Positions 21,377-33,393 of a stretch of 64,000 nt of DNA are shown in pieces. The DNA comes from Przewalskia tangutica (Eukaryota; Streptophyta; Magnoliopsida; Solanales; Solanaceae). The translations under genes and the position numbers were made by a program. The notes under the pieces are model-generated. The model made no database searches and was not told where the DNA came from. It worked only from the letters and a program-made list of their open reading frames with translations. The DNA lies in assembly GCA_029844215.1 (NCBI GenBank), contig CM056724.1:89547093-89611092 (forward strand), written 5' to 3'. Within the stretch, counting starts at the first letter, position 1, and every line of letters begins with the position of its first letter.

Positions 21377-22128
21377 TTCAGTTAACACACGTACGTCTAC
21401 CGTACTATATACATATTCTTTAAAATATCATGCTCAAGAGGATAGGAAGAATCACATACCTTCTCGGCGAAATCCACCTGCCAAGTTGAATATGTCGTGC
21501 GCAGAGAATCGACCTATAATACCAATCGTCTATCAACGTCAGATCAGATCGCATAAGCTCTAAGCGGAGGGTTCGTTATTCTATGGACATTTGGGCAAAG
21601 ACTTCCCTACCCTGAACTACTCAAGTCTCATCGTGAAAACGATTCCATGTAAATCTGATTCTATTATTCATCTTTAAACCCTTCACCGTGATATCGCTCA
21701 ATTCTATTCTTAATATCCTTCTAAGTATTTATACTTATTCCTATACTTCTACAGTATGTATTTTCTATTTACAAAAGGAGGATAAGGTTATTTACCTCGG
21801 TAAGCCCAATAATATCCTAGATAAAAGTCGCTCCTGAGCAAGGTTTAGCTCCTAAGTCAGGCGCTCCAGAGCTAAGAAAACCTTAGAAGTTCTTCACAAC
21901 TTCTACTAAGGACTAAGGGATTTGGGCTAGGTATTTTGGGCATTATAACAATACTAGAAGGAAACTTTTCAACCAAGGGAGGGTAGGTTTCGGCTAGGCT
22001 GTAGTGGGTTGCTCGGCCAGAGCTTCTCAAAGGGGGTGTGGTGGACGAAAACAACAAGAGGGAGGGAGGGATTTGAGACTTAGAAAGATTGCTCAATTTA
22101 GGATGAAATAACTCTTCAACAAGGGGGG

Positions 22129-22138
22129 TATTTATAGG
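22129..22138 (-). promoter_or_regulatory. TATA box of element 2 3' LTR
   Basis: Minus-strand CCTATAAATA. A transcript from here would leave the LTR at 19466 and could run antisense through the acetyltransferase gene. Confidence 0.6.
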
Positions 22139-22825
22139 TCAAGAAATGACCAACCAATGGCCAAGATTCATCCAAGTGTAAGGCAAGTGTAGGGCTAGAT
22201 TTAAGCCAAGTGCACCTTATCCATCTACCACAACAACTTGCACAAAATATCCTACCTAACCCAACTCACCATTTTCGTCCAAATGCCGCCCACTTCCTTC
22301 CAATGTGAGGGTGACACATGTCACCCTCCCGTTGGTCCAAAATGTTTCGTCTCTCGGAAAAATCCGCAAAAATTATAAATGACATAGCCGTATTTTTCCC
22401 TTCGCAAGTTTAGTAAAACGTTTCGTCGAAAAACGACTCTAATCGGGTGTTGTGTACAAAGTGAAATTCGGCCAAGCCACCTAGGGGGGGGGACACGTGT
22501 CGCCCTCCTACTCGTCCAAAATATTTCATCTTCCGAAAATATCCACAATGGCCAAAATCTCGAAAACAAAGTGGGCCCCACAAAACCGTAAATTTCTCCC
22601 GTGGGCCCCACGTGACCATTTCCGAAAATAAAATTCCATAATTCTCTAATATTCCAAGAAGTCCGAATACCAAATCTGGGAATCCAATTCCCATTAACGA
22701 ACCTTTTTCCTTCACAAAAACCGGAAACTTTTCCGTGGAAAAATCACCTTTCTTCCTTTCCACTTCAATGTCGTATTCTCGCACGCACGCCCTCGCATAC
22801 ATACCACGGAACTACGGGTATAACA

Positions 22826-22858
22826 TTCTCCTTCCTTAGAAACATTCGTCCGAATGTT
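22826..22858 (-). promoter_or_regulatory. Polypurine tract and hairpin of element 2
   Basis: Purine tract (minus strand) against the LTR, preceded by the inverted repeat AACATTCG-TC-CGAATGTT at 22841-22858, as in element 1. Confidence 0.65.
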
Positions 22859-24133
22859 CCTTCTAAGTCTCAAACAAACAGCGCAAGATAGTCCTCACCG
22901 CTATACTTACGGAAACAACCATGCCACACTGCTACAACACAACAAGCGCATACTTGTCTCCAAGTCCACGAGGAATCACCTCTATCACAAAAGCTCCTAC
23001 TCGAGGTCTAAAAGATACTCCTTCGCACCTACTCTTTACAAACGAAATGATCACACATATGCTCGTAATACATGCCGCTTCTTCCCTTACTGTCGTACCT
23101 TTCTCGTATCCTCGAACTCTTTCTCATAACTCACCATGTTTACGCATCGCTCTACCGACTCGAGCTGCCAATGACCTCTTACGGATAAGCTTCACCCTAT
23201 TCACGCCTCGCTGAACAAGTGCGAACCAATTATCTCGCACTCACTTACATCGAATCAATCGATCGGCAATCTTACACTAGCGCTTATAAAAGGCTCCAAA
23301 CGCGACACGAATACTGAAGCGGTAGCTATAAAATACATACTCAACAAGAGGCGAAGAGTCCTTACGCTACTCCGAAATCCAAACAACGCCCGAGGGTGAA
23401 TGCGACACCGAGATTCACGAGTTCTAACCTTGCACGGTAACTCTTCCGTAAAGGAAACAACGCAACTTGACTCCGCATCACCATAAGGTGAAGGTAGGCA
23501 CCCCGCAGCCTTACAACCTTCGAAATAATCATCTCGCAACTTACTACCGAGTACGGTTTGACTAAAAGATAAGGCGGGTTGACCCCATCGCCCGACTCAT
23601 CGGTCGAACACATCCACGAACTCGCATAATGGTTAACTAAACACGGGCCTAACACCCGTGATCCTAACACAAAGCGGGATCACCACAAACTGACCCCATC
23701 ACCAAACAGTCGTGGTCGACCCGCAACACGGCCTCAACCCGACCCGCAACGCCGCAAAACACTAGCTCCCGATCCGAACAATCTCACCAATCACGTTACG
23801 AAAACCTAGCGGTCTTCTAAGCTCAACTACCTCTTTCATTTCACATCACTCGAGGATTCATCCCACAAAATATCTCACGATACTAGGCACCTCGATAAGT
23901 GGTCAAACATGAAATAATTCTTTTACCAAAGATGGCCTCGCCTATGGTCCCTACGTATATATTCTAAGGCTCACACTTTTTCTATCCCCAATCTTTCCCT
24001 GCTAACTAATCATGATTCCTAATCACGCTTAACACAATGCTATCTGAAAATAACACTTAAGATATTCGCTACACATATAAATCTCTAAAGGGTTAAGGAT
24101 ATACTGTATTCACGCAGACTTCCCTAGGTCGTT
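22859..24133 (-). other. Element 2 internal region without recognisable coding
   Basis: Homologous in layout to element 1's internal region. Open frames up to about 100 residues show no retroelement motif and do not stay open in the relatives. Confidence 0.55.
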
Positions 24134-25000
24134 CTAGTCAATCCCGCTCTTTTGCATAGTGGGAAGGTGATGAACTATCCATCGATCCCGGGCGTGAGTC
24201 CCTACATCCCCGCCAACTCGTTGGACAATTTCTCGCAAAATGGCCCCGCCGCCGCAAACATAACAAGCCGCCGAGGCACGACACTCCCCAAAATGACATC
24301 GACCACAACGCCACACCGAGGGGTGGCCTCCTCAGCTAACACCCTTCCTCTCCGCACCACCGAATCCGCAATCGACCGTAGGTGAGTCTTCCTACTTGCA
24401 TCCTTCCTCATAGAACATTCCTCGCTATATGGCCCGACGGCCGCAAGTAAAACAAGCACCAAAAAGACGGCATTTCGAGATGACGCCACACCGTGTGAAC
24501 ACCGAGGAAAACTGAAACTCGGAGGGACACTGCCGGGCGGAGGCGCATGTCTAATCGCTGCCGAGGCGGTTCGCCGAGAGTTACCAAATGATCCTACCAA
24601 TCGCCTCTTACGATCTTGTTTAATCTGCCGATCTCTACCTCTCTCACCACAGACATAATCTGAACGCAAGCTCGCTCGCCTCGATCAAGAGCTACTTCTC
24701 ACAACCCTTCCTTAGATAAACATCAATATCCTTGGTATACCGTACATAAAATACTCTCCGCCAAGTCCCTTGCTAGTAACAGGCCGTCTCCTTCCAATCC
24801 ATATTTTTGCTCCAAGTCGTGGGCGAAGGTCCAGATGTCATGGCCGCAGAGAATCGCCGCCGTGCCAAACATCGCCGCCTGGCGACGCCTCGTAACTCCC
24901 GCATGAAGCATCACCCTAGGTGATGATTGGGCTGTGCTCTTCTAACTCTCAACTCCACTCGCAGCCTCCGCCGCTTGCGCTTCTGGGCCCGAGTTGCTGG
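24134..25000 (-). pseudogene. gag remnant of element 2
   Basis: Minus-strand pieces in different frames. 24723-24914 begins MMLHAGVTRRRQ, like MVLHSGSSATS of element 4. 24202-24669 has RGRDRQIKQDRKRR and GSFGNSRRTAS, matching the part after the YAQ motif in element 4. 24134-24316 contains CYVCGGGAILREI, which looks like a decayed zinc knuckle. It is badly broken and supported mainly by comparison with element 4. Confidence 0.5.
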
Positions 25001-25193
25001 CGCGAGGCATCAGGTAAAGGAAAGGAATACGTTAGAGGTCCAACTTATAACACCTCTAAAGCACGATCTCGGAGTGAGAAGAATGGAAACCAATCCTAAA
25101 TATCCTATAGCCTCACGATTATTGGTGTGGTGCACAACACACCGATAATCAAGACTTACTAGATACGGTCGTAGACACTTTCCGAGGATTAAT

Positions 25194-25205
25194 CGCTCGA
25201 TACCA
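25194..25205 (-). promoter_or_regulatory. Primer-binding site of element 2
   Basis: Minus-strand TGGTATCGAGCG, three bases after the LTR end. Matches initiator methionine tRNA apart from one base. Confidence 0.75.
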
Positions 25206-25208
25206 CTT

Positions 25209-28200
25209 TGTCACGACTGCCCGGGGCCCGTGGATCGTGCCTTACCCGCACCCAAGTAGTCATACATCGAGAAATCGGCGGAATATAAAACAACCAAGAT
25301 ATGAAACAAGTATAAATAAGACACAATTTTTGGGAAAAGTTGCCTTTCGCATATATGTATATAAGTACCCAAAATGAACGATACATCCCAACCTTACAAC
25401 AGTCTACTGCACTCTAAGAGTTTAAAACAACAATGGCGGGACAGGCCCCGCCATACCCCGAATGCAAAATATCTATAACGACAGGGACCATACCAAAATG
25501 CTAAGACTGAGAAACAGAGCTTTCTAACGAAAACGGTGATCCTAAGAACGGATCAACGGTAGGAGTACCTTTACTGCGGCATGAACGCAGCCCAAGGAGG
25601 TCAAGACAACAGTACCAAGTATGTGAAATCAAAATACCAGAAATGAAATCATAGTAGTCTATATAAAGGTGAGACATGTATGATAACCAAAACTACGATC
25701 ACAATAAATAGCGACATGTCAAGTCGTGGACTCACGCCTCAAAGTCATCATAAAACCGTGACGGTAAGTGCGAGGCATAGCCGACTACTAAAACCCACAA
25801 GACAACAAGGTCGTAAATCAGTATCATGAGATCTGTCTGGCCGCCACATGATCAAAGTTGCCACTCGCCCGCAGATCTAATGTGCGCGTCTAGCCCCGAA
25901 CTTCCGTAGCTCCGCATGGGCCACCCAATGGCCCGCATGAGGTATTCCGCATCGAGGGTAGCTACTCCGACAGCTGCCCCGACTCGCCGTCCGCGTAGCC
26001 ACAAAGACCGCATGACCACAAGGCGGCCGTGATACTAACACGGAACTCCGTAGTTCCGATAGGCCATACAAACTCGCATAAGGTATTCTCGAATCATAGG
26101 TCACTAGACCCGCTGAAGTCTACCCCGCACGGAGGCGCTTTAACCGGAATCATGAGTGATATAATATCAACATGGCGGTTTATCGTTAAACAACCTAAGC
26201 ACAATAAGGGAAAACCCCTTTTACACAAACATCACAAGATACTAACTCACGTAGCATCCTAACATGTTTACTTATCAAGTCAACAAGAAAGTATTACAAG
26301 ACTATCACAAATCAATACAATCAAGTTATTCACACAAGGTACTTTCTATATTAAGTTAACAAGTTCGGGTTTTTAGCCCCAAAGTACTTTATGTATTACT
26401 CTTTTAAAAGATCCGTTTCTTTCACAAAAGTCACACAATACCCGTAGTATAAAAATAAAGTGATTATCTTTTGAAGTAAATCAAAACATTTCTCTTTGTA
26501 AAATCAAGTAACAACATTCTTTTCCCAACGCTTAAGTTTGCCTAATTTCAATTACTCAAGTTTCTCATTTTCGAAAGGTTTCGTAGTTCATAGTTTTAAT
26601 CCTTTAAAACAATTTGAGAAACATATACCTTATGTGTGAGTAGGTTATTATTGTTCATAACAATCTTATTACAGCAGCCATGATCTAGGAAATGTAATAT
26701 CATTTTGTCTCATCTTAGCTCCTATGCAGATGGAAGTTTCTACTGGTTTTAATAATACTTTATTAGTCAAAATATTTCCTTTATTAAGCGCATTGTGGTT
26801 TGTTCGACATTCATTCTGATCGGTAAAACATCATTCCTTTTGAAAACCAAAAATACTATTTACTCACGAATGAGGTTTCACACTTTTTCACATTAGTATA
26901 ATTAAGACAAGTCTCTTATTTTCTTAAATCAATAAATCATTCTTTTTATCACTCTTAAGCCGCTATACCTAACCTCCCATAAAGCTAGTATAACTCTTAA
27001 GCTTTTAAAACCAAGTGTTACTCTTAAAAAGGTTTCTTAATTCTTTTGAACTACTTCGGATCCTTTTTATTCAGGCTTAAGTCAGAAGACATTGCCGTAA
27101 TTATTATTCAGGCTTAAGTCCGAAGACATTGCCGTAATTATTATTCAGTTAACACACGCACGCTCACCGTACTATATACATATTCTTTAAAATATCATGC
27201 TCAAGAGGATAGGAAGAATCACATACCTTCTCGGCGAAATCCACCTGCCAAGTTGAATATGTCGTGCGCAGAGAATCGACCTATAACAGTCAAATACGTC
27301 TATCAACGTCTAGATCAGATCGCATAAAGCTCTAAGCGAGGGTTCGTTATTCTATGGACATTTGGGCAGCACTTCCCTACCCGTGAGCTACTCAAGTTCA
27401 TCGTGGAAAACACCCCATGTAAATCTTCTATTATTCATCTTTTAAACCCTTCTACCGTGATATCGGTCAATTCTATTCTTAATATCCTTCTAAGTATTTA
27501 TACTTATTCCTATACTTCTACAAAGATGTATTTTCTATTTACAAAAGGAGGATAAGGTTATTTACCTCCTAAGCCCAATAATATCCTAGATAAAAGTCGC
27601 GCTGAGCAAGGTTTAGCTCCTAAGTTGTGCGCTCCGGTAGCTCCAAGAAAACCTTAGAAGTTCTTCACAACTTCTACTAAGGACTAAGGGATTTGGGCTA
27701 GGGTATTTTGGGCATTATAACAATACTAGAAGACAACTTTTCAACCAAGGGAGGGGGGGTAGGTTTCGGCTAGGCTAGGGGGGGGTTGCTCTCGGCTAGA
27801 GCTTCTCAAAGGGGAGGGGGTGTGGTGGACGAAAACAACAAGAGGGAGAGGGAGGGATTTGAGACTTAGAAAGATTGCTCAATTTAGGATGAAATAACTC
27901 TTCAACAAGGGGGGTATTTATAGGTCAAGAAATGACCAACCAATGGCCAAGATTCATCCAAGTGTAAGGCAAGTGTAGGGCTAGATTTAAGCCAAGTGCA
28001 CCTTATCCATCTACCACAACAACTTGCACAAAATATCCTACCTAACCCAACTCACCATTTTCGTCCAAATGCCGCCCACTTCCTTCCAATGTGAGGGTGA
28101 CACATGTCACCCTCCCGTTGGTCCAAAATGTTTCGTCTCTCGGAAAAAGCCGAAAAAATTAAAAATGCCAGAGCCTTATTTTTCCCTTCGCAAGTTTAGT

Positions 28201-28616
28201 AAAACGTTTCGTCGAAAAACGACTCTAATCGGGTGTTGTGTACAAAGTGAAATTCGGCCAAGCCACCTAGGGGGGGGGACACGTGTCGCCCTCCTACTCG
28301 TCCAAAATATTTCATCTTCCGAAAATATCCACAATGGCCAAAATCTCGAAAACAAAGTGGGCCCCACAAAACCGTAAATTTCTCCCGTGGGCCCCACGTG
28401 ACCATTTCCGAAAATAAAATTCCATAATTCTCTAATATTCCAAGAAGTCCGAATACCAAATCTGGGAATCCAATTCCCATTAACGAACCTTTTTCCTTCA
28501 CAAAAACCGGAAACTTTTCCGTGGAAAAAATCACCTCTTTCTTCCTTTCCAATTTCAATGTCGTATTCTCGTACGTACGTCCTCGCATACATACCCTGGA
28601 ACTACGGGGTATAACA
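25209..28616 (-). repeat. Element 2, 5' LTR
   Basis: An LTR of 3408 bases paired with 19466-22825. It contains the TATA box at 27915-27924, 37-bp repeats at 27070-27143 and a CpG-rich block at 25850-26140. Minus frames near 28176-28592 recur in other copies but are not supported as genes. Confidence 0.86.
27915..27924 (-). promoter_or_regulatory. TATA box of element 2 5' LTR
   Basis: Minus-strand CCTATAAATA, expected to drive the element's own genomic RNA. Confidence 0.6.
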
Positions 28617-29594
28617 AAAGCTTAAGAGATTATTGTACTAAATTTCTTGATATAGTAAAAGCTTCCATAATGCAATCTAACAAAGATTGAGTTACAATTC
28701 TGTGTTGGATGGGAATATGTGATCATCATTTAACAGGTTGTGTTAGTTCAACTGAACGTATTACTTTCGACTCGAATTAAGTGTATTAATGAGGTAAATT
28801 GAAATGTATAGAGAGGCAAGTTATTGTTACTACTTCTCGCCCAGCTTATCTGTGTTGGATGGGAATATATGATCATCATTTGAATAGGTTGTGTGGGTTC
28901 AACTGAACTTAACTTTCGACTCGAACAAGTATACGTATGAGGTAAATTGAAATGTATACAGAGGTAAGTTAATGTTACTACTTCTCACCCAACTTCTTCC
29001 TCTGTTCTTTCCCCTTCCAAATTTAGGTGTGGCAATTTTGTTCTTTTCACTGGATATGTTGTTGAGTGTGGTAATACTTGCAGATAAATGTATAAATTTC
29101 TTCGTACATAATTTTCTCCTTTTCCTAAACTGAAATTTGTAACCCAATAACTTAAGGGATCTTTACGTAAATAGACGGTTGGATTCACGAGATACTTTTC
29201 TATATACATAGATTATACATTGATTATGCATGATTATACACATTTTACATGCATTGTACTTTTGCTGAGAAATCCAATGAAATGTTTGTTGCAACATATG
29301 CAGTAAACCGCTTGATATCTCACACTGGTTCATTACAACATGTGGTGGATCCAACAATGGGTTTGAAGGTTCTGCAGAACCTAGTGTTTCGGGAAAATCT
29401 TATGTATATATATGCGAAAAACAAGTTACTTGATACAACAAATAAAAATGATCTGGTTGTATAAATTTTTACACTGACAATATAATATCTTAAACTCATC
29501 AATTATATGTTACATATAAATTATAATAGTACTTTGGGGGCCTAAAACAATGGCTTCCGTGGCCTTACCATTTGGCCAGCTCTATGACAGTTGG
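28617..29594. other. Spacer with a 150-bp tandem duplication
   Basis: Two direct copies (28700-28849 and 28850 to about 28992) start CTGTGTTGGATGGGAATAT and include GATCATCATTT and GAGGTAAATTGAAATGTATA. They differ by several small changes. The rest (28993-29594) is AT-rich with no gene seen. It precedes the 3' end of the P450 remnant. Confidence 0.7.
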
Positions 29595-30182
29595 TCATAG
29601 ATCATAAGGAACTGGGATCAACTGCAGATGATTTTTGGGCCTAACTGTCACACCAAATTTCTCAGTCATGTCTAGTTCATCACCTGATGGGAGTTTCCAA
29701 TCAAAATGGTATAGCAATTGTGCAAGTGGAAGTTCAATATCAGCTAGACCAAACAATATGTCTGGGCATATCCTTCTTCCAGCACCAAATGACATAAAAT
29801 GAAAGTCATTTCCCATGTAATCCACCATCGAATTCAGAAATCTCTGTCTGAAATTTCTCAGGTTTTGCCCATTGCTTCGGATATCTGCCAAAAGCCCATG
29901 CATTAACGATAGCTCTCGTCTTGGCTGGAATTATATATCCATTGATTTCACAAGGCTCTTTGCTTTCCCTTGGAAGTAATAGGGGAAGTGGAGGGTGCAG
30001 CCTCATGGTTTCTTTGATAACTGACTGAAAGTATTTTATTTTCCAAAGGTCTGATTCTTCAACATTTCCTTTATCATGAAATGTCACTCTGATTTCAGTT
30101 TGTGCCTTTTTCATCACTAGTGGATTTTTACGCAATTTAACCATTGCCCACTCCATTGTAGTTGCTGATGTATCACTCCCAC
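29595..30182 (-). pseudogene. Cytochrome P450 (CYP71-like), last exon only, frameshifted
   Basis: Encodes the C-terminal third of a plant A-type P450, a haem monooxygenase anchored in the ER. In order: I-helix GGSDTSATTMEWAM, K-helix KETMRLHPP, then the PERF region, the haem loop FGAGRRICPD, and the end LLYHFDWKLPSGDELDMTE. The exon starts after a minus-strand acceptor (TTTGTGCAG) at 30183, the usual intron position of CYP71 genes. A shift of frame, best explained by two missing bases, lies near 29841-29847 within the PERF segment. The haem loop has Asp where CxG has Gly. Exon 1 is not in the window. About 70 bases upstream the intron is broken by copia 3. Not functional as it stands. The subfamily and substrate cannot be told. 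Confidence 0.88.
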
Positions 30183-30254
30183 CTGCACAAATGTCATGAA
30201 AGAGAGAGATAACAGCCATAAAGATCCAGTCTTGGATGCTGCAAAACATATAAG

Positions 30255-31766
30255 TGAAGGTGTTTACGTCGGGTTCGTACACGCAGCGAAATTTAAAAAT
30301 TTATGTTTCAAATTCGACGACGGTCGAACTGTAGCATGATATGTAATGAACAATACAGAGTACATAGTATAATGTAATACCTCGACATAATACTTACATT
30401 ATTGTAGCAATCAGTCAAGCAGTTGATTTTTGATGCTTTGTGTAGTCCCTCGTGCACACGCAAATGTCCCTCGATTTGTAAGTTCTGAAACTGTGATGTA
30501 GTTTGCTAAGTCAGGAATGCTAGGGATTCTGACAGAGCTTTAGAAGAGATTTGACTCTCTTAGGTATAGTGTCTGCAAATGAAAAGAAGAGCCTCATATT
30601 TATAGGATAAAATAATAGCTCAAGGGTTTCAGTAGGACCAGGCCCAGCAGAATTCGGACTGCCAGGCCACGTCATAGCACCGCGGTGTTGGCACGTGTTC
30701 CTGGCACGACGGTCCTGAATCAAGGCACCGCGGTTCCGACCTATTTTTCTGCCCATGTTTTTCATTTTAATGTCTCGGTCATCAACCGAACATATAAGTA
30801 TCTCCTTCTAATTACATCATTCAATCAACGAAACATTTGACTTAGTGTTACCCTTCAGGCCTTTACATATCTTCACTAATTACATTAGGATCTTCACAGA
30901 ACTCCTAGACTGCGCCGGAAGACGAACCCAATATGTAAAGTTTAGCTACACAAAACATGTAAACTGAACCTATATGTGGGAAGATAAAATTCTTTCATTC
31001 ACGACACACTCAATCAAGCTTAGGATCTGTCAAGTGTCTATCCAAATGACTTGATTATTATAACTCATCTATATTAGTTGACAACAGGACCATGTCACAG
31101 ACATGTCTATTGCATTGGCCAATGACTTAGTCAACCTAATACCATATGAGTATTTGAGTGTTCACTCGAATATGTATTCAAGGAGTGAATCATAATCTTG
31201 GCTCACATACCGCCTTTAATCTACTTCGTAATGCACCCAAAACAAGTTGTGTCTCAACCTATAAGGCATTTGAGCTTAGGACATGATCAAAGTACATTAC
31301 TCCGTAAATAATGTGATATTGACCTCAAGTCTAAGGACTTTTATCTCCCATATGCCGATGACATTATAGACATATAACAAAACAGTACATCAGCAGGGCA
31401 TACCAATACTTCAAGAAGTATCCATGTGTCCATCATGAGTTGTCATAACTCACAGCAAGTGAGACATACTACATCCCCTAAGGATATGATGCAGACCAGA
31501 TGTCGACGTATCGCATATCATCGATATCCCAATTTCGATGATCTTTAGTCGAGGTAATTTAAGAGTTACGTTATAATATTAATTCTCACATCATTAATAA
31601 ACATGTGACATCTAGGGATATATTTATAAAATATTATAAACAATCAATTAATAATTCAACAAATGCAAATTTCCATAATATCAATCTTCATTAATATAAA
31701 TACAAATGTGTATAAAGTATATTGTGTCCTAATACAGATTGTCTTTAGGACATACATATACTTTCA
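30255..31766 (-). repeat. Copia 3, 3' LTR
   Basis: An LTR of 1512 bases pairing with 37968-39574, with high identity. It has a TATA box at 30597-30606 and several ACCGCGGT palindromes near 30680-30740. The partner carries an extra 70 bases (SINE piece). Confidence 0.88.
30597..30606 (-). promoter_or_regulatory. TATA box of copia 3 3' LTR
   Basis: Minus-strand CCTATAAATA. Conserved at 38311-38320 in the other LTR. A transcript from here would run into the P450 remnant in sense direction. Confidence 0.6.
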
Positions 31767-31780
31767 ATCTCTCACTTGGC
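31767..31780 (-). promoter_or_regulatory. Polypurine tract of copia 3
   Basis: Minus-strand GGCCAAGTGAGAGAT, purine-rich, directly before the LTR start TGAAAGTATA and just after the polyprotein stop codon (31781-31783). Confidence 0.6.
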
Positions 31781-33300
31781 CTAGAGCCAATCACCAACAT
31801 ATCTAATACCCATGTTCTCAAAATGACCATTATGTTTCACTAAGCTTAATGGTTTAGTAAACGGGTCTGATAGATTATTGTCTGTGGGAATATAATCTAT
31901 CTTGATATATTTAGCTTCCACCATCTCTGTCAGGATGTGGTACTTCCTCGATACATGCTTGTTTCTGTTTGTTGATCTTGGTTCCTTTGCCTGTGCAATG
32001 GCACCAGTGTTGTCACAATAAATGGTTATTGGACAACTAACACTCGGAACAACCCCTAGTTCCTTTAGAAACTCATTTATAAGAAAAGACTTTCTCAGTG
32101 GAACTCAAAAAAAAATCGCGACAGCTTCCTTAACAGCTTCCGATCCAGTAATGTACTCCACTTCAGTAGTCGAGTCTTCAGTAGTAGCCTATTTGGAACT
32201 CTTCCAGCTCACTGCTCCTCCGTTGAAAATGAATGTGTAACCAGACTGAGATTTGAAATCATCAACATCTGTCTGAAAACTAGCATCGGTATACCCAGTG
32301 GCAACCAGCTCATCAACTCCGTCATAGACTAAGAAGTAATATTTAGTACGCCTGAGATACTTGAGAATACTCTTGACTGCTTTCCAGTGTTCCTCGCCAG
32401 GATTCTGCTGGAACTTGCAAGTCATACTAAGTGCAAAGGCCACATCTGGCGTAGTACAGGTCATGGAATACATGATCGATCCTATAGCCGAAGCATATGA
32501 GATCCTCTTCATGCGCTCAAGTTCAATAGCATTAGAAGGGCAGCCCTTCTTTGATAACTTGATGCCCTGACTCATCGGAAGACCGTCTTTCTTGAAATTC
32601 TCCATTGAAAAACGTCTAAGCACTTTGTCTATGTAGACTGACTGTGACAGCCCCAATAATCTATTAGGTCTATCTCTATAGATCCTAATTCCCAGAATGT
32701 AGCAGGCTTCACCTAAATCCTTCATCATGAAGGTCTTGGACAACCAATCCTTAACTGGCTGCATGAGGGTCTTATTATCTCTCATTATCAATATGTCATC
32801 AACATATATAATAATGAAGACAATACCCTCATCCTTGGGTTTGAAATAAACACAAGGATCCTCTTTGCTTCTGACAAAATCAAAAGATTTGATTGCATTG
32901 TCAAAACAAATGTTCCAACTCCTAGAGACTTGCTTAAGTCCATAAATGGACTTCTGTATCCTGCACACATCATTTGGTCTGGACTCACATGAAAAACCCT
33001 CGGGTTGTTACTTCCTCAATTAGATTACTATTAAGGAATGCAGTTTTGACGTCCATCTGCCAAATGTCATAATCATAATGTGCAGCTATCACAAGCAAAA
33101 TCCGAATAGACTTTATCTTAGCCACCGGTGAAAAGGTTTCATCATAATCCACACCAGGACGCTGAGTAAAACCTTTAGCCACTAGTCTAGCTTTATAAGT
33201 CTGGACCTTGCCAGATGCATCAATCTTCTTCTTGAAGACCTGTTTGCATCCTATGTGTTTAACCCCATTTGGCAAATCAACCAAGTTTCACACCCGATTG
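31781..33300 (-). pseudogene. Copia 3 reverse transcriptase and RNase H
   Basis: Reverse transcriptase of the RVT_2 type starts near 33284 (KQVFKKKIDASGKVQTYKAR, then QMDVKTAFLNSNL). After frame changes near 32968-32990 it continues in a 259-residue frame with SIYGLKQ and the intact catalytic YVDDI, and then GSIMYSMTCTTPDVA. RNase H follows: GYTDASFQ, a stop or shift after SWKSSK (about 32189), then YCDNTGAIAQAKEPRS and KYHILTEMVE, ending at a TAG at 31781. This part copies the element RNA into DNA and removes the RNA strand. The catalytic residues survive but the frame is broken at least three times. Confidence 0.9.
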
Positions 33301-33393
33301 ATATACATAGATTCCATTTCGGAATTCATGACTTCTTGTCATCTCTTCGAATCAATGTCTAGCATTGCTTCGCTGTAGGTTCTAGGTTCGTGA

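Larger units (their letters stand above)
19466..22825 (-). repeat. Element 2, 3' LTR
   Basis: An LTR of 3360 bases, nearly identical to 25209-28616 through the AT-rich middle (about 20440-21440 against 26200-27170). It differs mainly in the CpG-rich block and in G runs. It has a TATA box at 22129-22138 and two 37-bp repeats at 21303-21376. Confidence 0.86.
19466..28616 (-). mobile_element. Element 2: complete non-autonomous LTR retrotransposon, same family as element 1
   Basis: A 9.15-kb minus-strand element. LTRs are 19466-22825 and 25209-28616, with internal region 22826-25208. Flanking bases are aaagt and aaagc, a 5-bp duplication with one change. Ends, primer site, hairpin, TATA box and internal layout match element 1. 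No pol motif was found. It lies 380 bp after the acetyltransferase stop codon, and its promoters point towards that gene. Confidence 0.86.

Noticed and set aside
24134..24669. Cys-containing frames as a possible new zinc-finger gene
   Set aside because: Position and partial matches to element 4 gag show a decayed retroelement gag.
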